This document shows, piece after piece, positions 1-5,721 of a stretch of 6,121 nt of DNA. Source of the DNA: Thermococcus sp. (lineage in GTDB: Archaea > Methanobacteriota_B > Thermococci > Thermococcales > Thermococcaceae); assembly GCA_027074805.1 (NCBI GenBank), contig JALTCK010000108.1, positions 1 to 6,121 on the forward strand, given 5' to 3'. The position numbers were made by a program, and so were the translations under genes. The notes under the pieces are model-generated. The model was not told the DNA's origin and searched no databases. It saw only the letters and a program-made list of their open reading frames with translations. The first letter of the stretch is position 1, and every line of letters begins with the position of its first letter.

Positions 1-1098
1 TTGAAGGCCCTCTCCAAGGAGGTTAAGGGATACGAGCGCGTCCTCATACTCTCCTCAAGGTCGATGAAGAGGCACGGTTTCCTAAACGAGGCAGAGGACT
101 ACGTGAGGGAAGCCGGGGCCGAGGTCTTCTCGATAGCGGGCCTTCCGGCCGAGCCGAGCGTCGAGACGGTCGAGGAGCTGCTGCCCAAGCTGAGGGAGGA
201 GTTCCAGCCCGACCTGCTAGTTGCCCTCGGTGGCGGGAGCGTTATCGACACAGCCAAGGCTTTAAAGATCTTCTACGACGCTCCAGAGCTGAGATTTGAG
301 GAGATTGCTTTCATAGACCGCTTTTCAAGACCCAAGCCAGTCCCCAGGCTCAGGACGCCGCTCATCGCAATACCCTCAACGAGCGGCGCCGGGAGCGAGG
401 TTTCAGCGGCGAGCGTGCTGAAGAAGGGAGACGTCAAATACAACATCGTGACGCCGGATATAGCACCTGATATAGCGATCCTCGATCCCCGCTTACCGAG
501 GACGATGCCGGCAGAGGTTGCCAGGAACTCCGGCCTTGATGTTCTCGTCCACGGTATAGAGGCCTACACGACCAACGTCGCCGGCCCCTTCAGCGACTCG
601 ATGGCAATCCAGGCGATAAAGACCGTTTACAAGTGGCTCCCGCTCTCGGTCAATGGCGATGAGGAAGCGAGGGCAAAGGTTCACTACGCAGCCACGATGG
701 CGGGAATAGCGTTCCTGAACGCGCACCTCGGGCTGTGCCATGCGATGAGCCACAAGGCGGCATGGATAGGACCGCACGGACTGCTCAACGCAATTCTCAT
801 CCCCTACGTGATGGAGTTCAACGCGAGCAAAAGCGAGTACGCGAGGAAGCGCTACGCCGAGATAGCGAGGGAACTCGGCTTTCACACGGCCAAAGACCTC
901 ATCGAAGTGGTCAAAGAGTTGAACGAGATGCTGGGGGTTCCTAAGCTGAGCGAACTGGTGGACGAGAATACCTTCGTCTCAAAGGTCGAGGAAATGGCGG
1001 AGAGGGCCTACCGTGACGGATTAATAGCTTTCAACCCCGTGGAACCTAAGCCTGATGAGATAAGGGAACTCTATATGAAAGCGTTTTACGGGAAGTGA
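1..1098 (+). CDS. Iron-containing alcohol dehydrogenase, N-terminus cut by window edge
   Basis: Cytoplasmic group III (Fe-type) alcohol dehydrogenase, expected to interconvert alcohols and aldehydes or ketones with NAD(P)(H). In peptide-fermenting Thermococcales such enzymes are thought to dispose of reductant and detoxify aldehydes. Numbering from the first visible codon, the nucleotide-binding signature GGGSVIDTAKA is at 77-87 and PSTSGAGSE at 125-133. The metal ligands of the FucO family are all present: D180 and H184 (in GLDVLVHGIEAY), H247 (in GLCHAMSH) and H259 (in GPHG). The H247-H259 spacing is about two residues shorter than I recall for E. coli FucO. The 365 visible residues lack roughly 10-20 at the N-terminus. 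The TTG at base 1 is read as an internal Leu codon, because the frame is open to the edge and family members begin with a short strand before this point. Substrate and cofactor preference cannot be read from sequence. By eye this gene is more GC-rich than the exporter beside it. Its 3' end faces the exporter's, 41 bp away. Confidence 0.93.
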   Translation: MKALSKEVKGYERVLILSSRSMKRHGFLNEAEDYVREAGAEVFSIAGLPAEPSVETVEELLPKLREEFQPDLLVALGGGSVIDTAKALKIFYDAPELRFEEIAFIDRFSRPKPVPRLRTPLIAIPSTSGAGSEVSAASVLKKGDVKYNIVTPDIAPDIAILDPRLPRTMPAEVARNSGLDVLVHGIEAYTTNVAGPFSDSMAIQAIKTVYKWLPLSVNGDEEARAKVHYAATMAGIAFLNAHLGLCHAMSHKAAWIGPHGLLNAILIPYVMEFNASKSEYARKRYAEIARELGFHTAKDLIEVVKELNEMLGVPKLSELVDENTFVSKVEEMAERAYRDGLIAFNPVEPKPDEIRELYMKAFYGK

Positions 1099-1139
1099 TA
1101 CCAAAAGAGATCAACAAAGAAGAAAGGCCGGGGCTAAAA
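1099..1139 (-). terminator. Possible T-rich terminator of the exporter gene
   Basis: The 41-bp gap between the convergent dehydrogenase and exporter stops reads on the minus strand as a pyrimidine-rich stretch with TTTTAG directly after the exporter stop, then CCTTTCTTCTTTG and CTCTTTT. This fits a diffuse archaeal T-rich terminator for the exporter. No T-run of five or more and no good hairpin is present, so confidence is low. Confidence 0.3.
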
Positions 1140-2624
1140 TCACTCAACGACTACCTCCTTTTCCCCCTTGTCTTCCACCTCCTTTATCTTGCCGCCCTTC
1201 ATGACCTCGACTATCGCAAGGGTCATAATGGCCAGGAAGAGGAATATCAGAGAAGAAGTCCCAAAGAGCACCTCGTAGGCCTTGGAAGTGGGGATTTTGA
1301 TGTGAACCCAAACAGGGGCGCCGGGAGGATGGAAGAGAATGTAGTATGTGCTCATCACTGTTCCAGCTATGGCAGGTCCCCATGTTGAGCCAAAGTTCCT
1401 GAAAAGGCTGTTGGCACCGGTTGCTACTCCCATCACCCTAGGCGGGACGCTAAAGACCAGCACGTTGATGAGGGATATGTTCATAAGAGTTATGCCGGTT
1501 CCAACAATGGTTATCATAGTCACAAACTCCCAGAGAGAGAGTTGGGTGGCATACTTCGAGAGTATCGCAAGGCCTGCACTGGCAATCAATGCCCCTGTCA
1601 TTGCAAGGGGCTTTGCCCCCACCTTGGGCATCACCTTACCAGCTATTGGAGCAACGACCAGCATTACTCCCGCCATTGGGGTCATGAGCAGTCCACTCTC
1701 CAGTATTGTCTTGCCAAAACCGTATGGTGGTTGCATCTGGAATATGTAAGTGTTCGCCTGGCTCATCATTGAGATGCCAAAAGCTGCAAACATTATTCCC
1801 ACGTTGACTATCGCCGGGTTCCTAGCAGAGATTATTTGGAGCGGTATGAGGGGATTTTCAGTTCTTCTCTCCCAGATAACAAGCAAGACAGCACCAATCA
1901 CAGCGATTCCAAATAGGATAAGCGTCTGCTGAGCCGTCCAGCCGACATTTGGTGCCCTCGTAACACCAACGAGGGCGGGAACGACCGCCACACTCAGAAG
2001 AAGAACCCCACCCCAGTCAATCCTTCCTGGATTAATATAGCGACTCTCGCGGAGAACTCTCCACGCAAGGAAGAACATGAGAATAACAAACGGGGCCGCC
2101 GAGTGATAGGTCCAGCGCCATCCATAGTTCTGCGTCACCCACGCACCTAAGGGGAGGGCAATCACCATACCAACCGCAAACATGGCGCTTATCATCCCCT
2201 GGACTTGGGGTACCATCTCTGGGGGAAACTCCTCACGAACGAGACTGAAGGCCAGTGGAAAGATAGCCATTCCAAAGCCCTGAATTCCCCTCGTTATCAG
2301 GAGCCATTGAAAACTCGGGGCGAAGCCATTAAGGACGACACCAAGCGTGTAGAATCCTAAGGCTATAAGAAACATCTTCTTCTTACCATACATATCGCCA
2401 AGCTTTCCGAAGAGGGCCACACTTACCGTCCCAACCAGCAGATAAATCGTGAGAATCCAGCTGACATCATTGGGGTTTATTGCAAACTCCTTCTGAATGG
2501 TGGGCAGGGCCGGAGTCAACATCGCCTCAGTATACATAACGAGAAGGGGCAGGATGACCACGACAAGCATGGCCTTCTTGGCGTATGAGAGATCGTAAGT
2601 TTCACCGTTCCTTGTGGCCTCCAT
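1140..2624 (-). CDS. MFS multidrug efflux transporter, DHA2 (EmrB/QacA-like) type
   Basis: Integral membrane transporter of 494 residues, probably exporting drugs or other amphipathic compounds by proton antiport. I count about 14 hydrophobic segments, typical of the DHA2 branch. Numbered from the chosen ATG: the end of helix 1 has an acidic residue (E33) followed by PALPTIQKEF (38-47), like the ALPTI element of QacA/EmrB. Motif A GKLGDMYGKKK is at 73-83 in the loop after helix 2, and motif B LITRGIQGFG at 109-118. The motif C region (about 150-162) is degenerate, reading ALPLGAW where GPxLGGW is usual, and is followed by GWRW. A charged cytoplasmic tail follows the last helix. Start choice: GTG 2633 and ATG 2624 are both in frame. 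The ATG is preferred because GGTGAT lies four bases before it, and the predicted transcript start is almost at the GTG. It is transcribed divergently from the helicase and is probably monocistronic. Substrate is unknown. Confidence 0.92.
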   Translation of the reverse strand: MEATRNGETYDLSYAKKAMLVVVILPLLVMYTEAMLTPALPTIQKEFAINPNDVSWILTIYLLVGTVSVALFGKLGDMYGKKKMFLIALGFYTLGVVLNGFAPSFQWLLITRGIQGFGMAIFPLAFSLVREEFPPEMVPQVQGMISAMFAVGMVIALPLGAWVTQNYGWRWTYHSAAPFVILMFFLAWRVLRESRYINPGRIDWGGVLLLSVAVVPALVGVTRAPNVGWTAQQTLILFGIAVIGAVLLVIWERRTENPLIPLQIISARNPAIVNVGIMFAAFGISMMSQANTYIFQMQPPYGFGKTILESGLLMTPMAGVMLVVAPIAGKVMPKVGAKPLAMTGALIASAGLAILSKYATQLSLWEFVTMITIVGTGITLMNISLINVLVFSVPPRVMGVATGANSLFRNFGSTWGPAIAGTVMSTYYILFHPPGAPVWVHIKIPTSKAYEVLFGTSSLIFLFLAIMTLAIVEVMKGGKIKEVEDKGEKEVVVE

Positions 2625-2628
2625 TTCT

Positions 2629-2634
2629 ATCACC
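2629..2634 (-). promoter_or_regulatory. Shine-Dalgarno GGTGAT deciding the exporter start
   Basis: On the minus strand the sequence reads GGTGAT-AGAA-ATG. GGTGAT is a six-base match to the GGAGGTGATC complement of the archaeal 16S 3' end and sits four bases before the ATG whose A is at 2624. The alternative GTG start at 2633 lies inside this element, which argues that the GTG belongs to the ribosome-binding site and is not the initiation codon. Confidence 0.7.
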
Positions 2635-2655
2635 GATGTATCGAACGATATATCG
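2634..2655. promoter_or_regulatory. 22-bp dyad between TATA box and exporter start, candidate operator
   Basis: Two ten-base half-sites, CGATGTATCG (2634-2643) and CGATATATCG (2646-2655), are separated by AA. As an inverted repeat the arms match at 9 of 10 positions. Because each half is itself nearly or fully palindromic, they also read as direct repeats with a 12-bp period. The element starts one base past the CTTTATAAAG box and runs to the predicted transcript start, where a bound dimer would block RNA polymerase. This suits local repression of an efflux gene, for instance by a TetR-, MarR- or PadR-type regulator. No such regulator is encoded in the window, and its identity is unknown. Confidence 0.5.
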
Positions 2656-2656
2656 C

Positions 2657-2664
2657 TTTATAAA
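2657..2664 (-). promoter_or_regulatory. Archaeal TATA box of the exporter gene
   Basis: TTTATAAA is close to the thermococcal TATA consensus. Its centre is about 37 bp before the ATG at 2624. With the usual spacing of about 25 bp this puts the transcript start near 2634-2637, leaving a leader of 10-13 bases that just contains the GGTGAT site. With flanking bases the element is a perfect palindrome (CTTTATAAAG, 2656-2665), so the box alone does not set direction. The sequence upstream on the minus strand (GCTAAC) looks somewhat more like a BRE than that on the other side. A transcript start in the other direction would fall near 2686. Confidence 0.7.
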
Positions 2665-2698
2665 GTTAGCGGTTAGGGGTGCAAGGGAGAGTGTCAGA

Positions 2699-2731
2699 CA
2701 TGACTTAGGAGAGTTACACATGAAAGTCATG
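2699..2731. repeat. 8-bp inverted repeat with 17-bp spacer in divergent intergenic region
   Basis: CATGACTT (2699-2706) is perfectly repeated in inverse as AAGTCATG (2724-2731). It overlaps a loose direct repeat, GGAGAGTTACACATG (2708-2722) and GGAGGGAATTCACATG (2731-2746), whose CACATG cores are 24 bp apart. The region between the exporter promoter and the helicase holds no convincing gene, so these are either protein-binding sites or chance. Nothing visible ties them to either gene. Confidence 0.3.
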
Positions 2732-2875
2732 GAGGGAATTCACATGCACGGGGGATGATAAAGGAGTTGATGTTGAGATACAGTCTCCCCAAACGATACA
2801 ACCATACTAGCCACCTGAATAGAAGATTAACTCTAGTCCCTGGGCACCTTTGATTAGAACTACCGGAAAGTTCAA

Positions 2876-2891
2876 GAAGTAAAAATACTTC
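2876..2891. repeat. Inverted repeat GAAGTA-AAAA-TACTTC just before the helicase start
   Basis: Perfect six-base arms (2876-2881 and 2886-2891) surround AAAA and end eight bases before the helicase ATG at 2900. The A-rich centre (TAAAAATAC, 2880-2888) resembles a TATA element but is too close to the ATG to serve as its promoter at normal spacing. The dyad may instead be an operator or a hairpin at the 5' end of the message. No Shine-Dalgarno is seen before this ATG. Confidence 0.35.
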
Positions 2892-2899
2892 CCTAAATC

Positions 2900-5683
2900 A
2901 TGCACCCCCTCTTAAGGAAGGCTATCAAAAAACGCTTCGGAAATCTAAACCGCCTCCAACAGGACGCTTTTAAGGAGGTTAGCTCCGGGAGGAGCGTTCT
3001 AATCATCGCCCCAACCGGTTCTGGCAAGACAGAGGCGGCAGTTCTCCCCGTCTTCAACCAAATCCTCAAGGCCAAACTAAAAGCGATTTCCGCCATCTAC
3101 ATAGCACCACTCAAGGCCCTGAACAGGGATTTGCTTGAGAGGCTCGAGTGGTGGGGTCAACATCTTGGGATAAGTATTGAGATTAGACACGGGGACACGT
3201 CAGCCTACAAGAAGGCCAAACAAACAAAAAATCCTCCACAGATGCTCATAATAACTCCGGAGACCCTCGGTGTAATCTTAACGGTGAAATCACTGAGAAA
3301 GCACCTCGAGAACGTCAAGTTCGTTATCGTTGACGAGATAGCCGAGTTGGTAGACAACAAGCGCGGTGCTCAGCTTCTCCTAAACCTTGAACGGTTAGCC
3401 GAGATAGCAGACTTCAGGAGAATAGGGATGACCGCGACCGTCGGCAACGAGGGGGAGGTGAAAGAGTGGTTGAAGGCAGACGTTATCGTAAAGCCGGAAT
3501 GGAGAAAAGCCTACAGATTCCACGTCCTCTATCCAAAGCCTGATGCAAGAGATCTCAAACTCGCCCAGAAATTGAACGTCACGCCAGATATAGCTGCGAG
3601 GCTGAGGACGTTGTGGGAGATCGTTGAGAAACATGGGAAGGCACTAATTTTCACAAACACTCGACAATTTGCAGAGATTTTGGCCCACAGACTGAAAGCT
3701 TGGGGAAAACCTGTTGAAGTCCACCACGGATCGCTCTCAAAGGACGCACGCGTCAGGGCCGAGAAGGCCCTCAAGGAGGGGAAGATTCAAGCATTAATAT
3801 GCACCTCCTCAATGGAGCTCGGCATAGACATCGGCAACGTTGACGTCGTGATTCAATACATGAGCCCACGGCAGGTGAACCGCTTGGTTCAACGCGTCGG
3901 TAGGGCGAAGCATAGAATTGGGGAAACCAGCGAGGGTTACATCATAGCAACTAACGTGGAGGATTATCTTCAGAGCCTCATAATTGCCAAGAGGGCCCTG
4001 GAGGGGAGATTTGAAGGTGTGGAGCCAATTGGAGGTCTCGACGTATTGGGACACTTCGTGACAGGGTTACTCATGGAATACCGCAGGTTGCCGAGGGAGA
4101 GGGCCTATGAGATAGCGAGGCGGGCATACGTTTTCAGAAATCTGAGTTGGGAGGATTACCTTGAAGTCCTTAGGGTTCTCGAGGAAGCCAGGCTTATAGG
4201 CTACGACGAGGAGAAAAATCTCCTTTACCTCCGTCGCGGCTCCTTCCGCTATCACTACGAAAACATTTCGACGATCCCGGACGAAGTTGCCTGGCGCGTC
4301 TTTGATGCGAAAGGCGGACATGTCATAGGTCGTTTGGACGAGAAGTTCGTTATGGACATCGAGGAGGGCATGGAATTCGTAATGAACGGACGGAGCTGGA
4401 TAGTGCTCCAGATAGACGAGGAGGCGAGGCTTTTGAAGGTCCGCGAAAGCAGGAGCCTCGAAACAGCCATTCCAAGCTGGGAGGGTGAGATGATACCGGT
4501 CCCCTTTGGAGTCGCCCTCGAGGTTGGCAGACTTAAGAGGGAGCTGGCTTTTGACTTTAAAAAGGCGTTGACACTCCTAGCAGGTGTTGAATTTAGTGAG
4601 CGGGAACTGGTAGGGGCCTTTGATGAGATAAAAGATGAGTTATTCTCAACCGACAGGGACATTGTCGTCGAGAGTACTCCAAAAGCTCTGATAATCCACG
4701 CCGACTTCGGGAGCAAAACCAACGAGGCCCTTGGAAGGCTCGTGCATTCGTTTCTGATCCTCCGATACGGAAAAGTATTCTCGGTGAGGAGTCAGGGACA
4801 CGCGGTGGTCTTCAAAACACCATTCCAGTTGAATCCAGAGGAGGTAAAGCGCTATCTATATCAGGAGCCCGAAAGACTTGAGCCGATAATTGCCCGTGCC
4901 CTGAGGGATTCCCACGCCTATCGCTGGAGAATGCTGAACGTGGCGAAGCGCTTTGGAGCTTTGAGAAAGGACGCAAGGATAAGGAAGGTCGAGAGACTCT
5001 TCGAGGGGACTATCATTGAAAAAGAGACCCTCAACGAGCTCTACCACGACAAGGTTGATGTAAGCAATGGAAAACTCGTTCTCGAGATGCTAAAGAGGGG
5101 AAGTTTGAGGGTGAAGACAGAGCTTAGGAGAGAACCGTCAACCCTCGCGAGGCTTAACATAACCGTTGGCGGAGAGTTCCTGCTGAGCGGGACTCTCGAA
5201 CGGGACGAAATCCTCGAACTCTTCAAAGACAGACTGCTAGAACACAAGGTGGTTCTGGTCTGCACCAACTGTGGCTGGCACTCGAGGACGAAGGTTTCAA
5301 GGCTAAGGAACATTAAAGACAGAAAGTGCCCGCGCTGCGGCTCGAAGATGTTGGCAGTAGCACACCCAATAGATGCGGAGGAGTTTCTGCCGGTGCTTGA
5401 GAAGGTGCGCCACGGGAAGCCGCTGGAGAGGAAGGAGGAGAGAACCTATAGGAAGCTGTTGAAGGCCGCCGACCTGGTTGATGCCTACGGCTTCGAGGCC
5501 GTTCTGGCTTTAGCAAGCTACGGAACGGGACCTGATACCGCAGCGAGAATCCTGGGCCAGTACAGGGGGGATGCGCTTTTAGTGGCCCTCATGGAGCGCG
5601 AGAGGCAATTCATAAGAACGAGAAGGTTTTGGGTGGATAGAAAGGAGAAGGGCGAAGAAGGAGAAAAGGCGGGCGAATCGTAG
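2900..5683 (+). CDS. Lhr-type superfamily 2 ATP-dependent helicase with C-terminal zinc ribbon
   Basis: Complete 927-residue large helicase-related (Lhr) protein, expected to translocate on and remodel RNA or DNA in the cytoplasm at the cost of ATP, probably in repair or RNA metabolism. RecA1 carries the Q motif (Q20), Walker A APTGSGKT (37-44), Ia APLKAL (69-74), Ib TPE (119-121), motif II VDEIAEL (144-150) and motif III TAT (178-180). RecA2 carries motif IV ALIFTNTR (248-255), V CTSSMELGID (301-310) and VI QRVGRAKHR (331-339). A winged-helix region (about 380-450) and the DEAD/H-associated Lhr domain (about 460-640, with IGRLDEKFV and PSWEGE) follow. A CX2C-X18-CX2C zinc ribbon (C788, C791, C810, C813) comes next. 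The end has a helix-hairpin-helix-like YGTGPDTAARIL (874-885) and RTRRFW (906-911). The usual DEIH box reads DEIA. The ATG at 2900 is firm: an in-frame TAA lies two codons upstream and no other start precedes the Q motif. Archaea have several Lhr subfamilies; I cannot assign this one with certainty. Its gene stands alone, divergent from the exporter. Confidence 0.95.
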   Translation: MHPLLRKAIKKRFGNLNRLQQDAFKEVSSGRSVLIIAPTGSGKTEAAVLPVFNQILKAKLKAISAIYIAPLKALNRDLLERLEWWGQHLGISIEIRHGDTSAYKKAKQTKNPPQMLIITPETLGVILTVKSLRKHLENVKFVIVDEIAELVDNKRGAQLLLNLERLAEIADFRRIGMTATVGNEGEVKEWLKADVIVKPEWRKAYRFHVLYPKPDARDLKLAQKLNVTPDIAARLRTLWEIVEKHGKALIFTNTRQFAEILAHRLKAWGKPVEVHHGSLSKDARVRAEKALKEGKIQALICTSSMELGIDIGNVDVVIQYMSPRQVNRLVQRVGRAKHRIGETSEGYIIATNVEDYLQSLIIAKRALEGRFEGVEPIGGLDVLGHFVTGLLMEYRRLPRERAYEIARRAYVFRNLSWEDYLEVLRVLEEARLIGYDEEKNLLYLRRGSFRYHYENISTIPDEVAWRVFDAKGGHVIGRLDEKFVMDIEEGMEFVMNGRSWIVLQIDEEARLLKVRESRSLETAIPSWEGEMIPVPFGVALEVGRLKRELAFDFKKALTLLAGVEFSERELVGAFDEIKDELFSTDRDIVVESTPKALIIHADFGSKTNEALGRLVHSFLILRYGKVFSVRSQGHAVVFKTPFQLNPEEVKRYLYQEPERLEPIIARALRDSHAYRWRMLNVAKRFGALRKDARIRKVERLFEGTIIEKETLNELYHDKVDVSNGKLVLEMLKRGSLRVKTELRREPSTLARLNITVGGEFLLSGTLERDEILELFKDRLLEHKVVLVCTNCGWHSRTKVSRLRNIKDRKCPRCGSKMLAVAHPIDAEEFLPVLEKVRHGKPLERKEERTYRKLLKAADLVDAYGFEAVLALASYGTGPDTAARILGQYRGDALLVALMERERQFIRTRRFWVDRKEKGEEGEKAGES
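5640..5669 (-). terminator. Possible pyrimidine-rich termination zone of the ATPase gene
   Basis: Reading leftward past the ATPase stop, the minus strand becomes strongly pyrimidine-rich, with T-clusters CCTTTTCTCCTTCTTC and CTCCTTTCT opposite the lysine- and glutamate-rich end of the helicase gene. Archaeal RNA polymerase terminates at T-rich tracts, so transcripts could end here. The bias is also fully explained by the helicase's AAG/GAG codons, so this is weak. Confidence 0.2.
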
Positions 5684-5701
5684 GCTGCCTTACCAACCCC
5701 C

Positions 5702-5716
5702 CACCAGTTACTGGTG
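5702..5716. repeat. 15-bp palindrome in the gap between convergent genes
   Basis: CACCAGT and ACTGGTG are perfect seven-base inverted arms around a single T, occupying the middle of the 38-bp gap between the helicase stop and the ATPase stop. On the plus strand it is flanked by runs of C. As RNA it would form a six-pair hairpin with a three-base loop from either transcript. There is no T-run directly after it in either direction, so it is not a classic intrinsic terminator. It may mark or stabilise the 3' ends of the two converging messages. Confidence 0.45.
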
Positions 5717-5721
5717 CCCCC

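Noticed and set aside
1..3. TTG at base 1 as the true start of the dehydrogenase
   Set aside because: It coincides with the window edge, and the protein would lack the N-terminal strand usual in this family. Truncation by the window is the simpler reading.
493..885. Open frame on the minus strand inside the alcohol dehydrogenase
   Set aside because: It is antisense to a well-supported enzyme with all metal ligands, is rich in Arg, Val and Cys as expected of a GC-rich shadow frame, and resembles no family I know.
1348..1749. Plus-strand open frame opposite the exporter gene
   Set aside because: The exporter frame has clear MFS motifs and helices. This frame is antisense, and its hydrophobic look comes from the reverse complement of membrane-segment codons.
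2755..2853. 32-codon plus-strand frame as a real small gene
   Set aside because: It starts within a G-run that only loosely resembles a ribosome-binding site, matches no family I recognise, and has no visible promoter. It is kept only as part of a low-interest finding.
2665..2899. Possible tRNA, box C/D RNA, CRISPR leader or insertion-sequence remnant in the intergenic region
   Set aside because: No cloverleaf, no paired C and D boxes, no regularly spaced repeats, and no terminal inverted repeats with target duplications could be found.
4255..4722. Ser-rich minus-strand open frame of about 155 codons inside the helicase
   Set aside because: Ser/Leu/Pro richness is what the antisense of Glu/Lys/Arg-rich coding gives. 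The helicase frame carries the conserved Lhr domain here.
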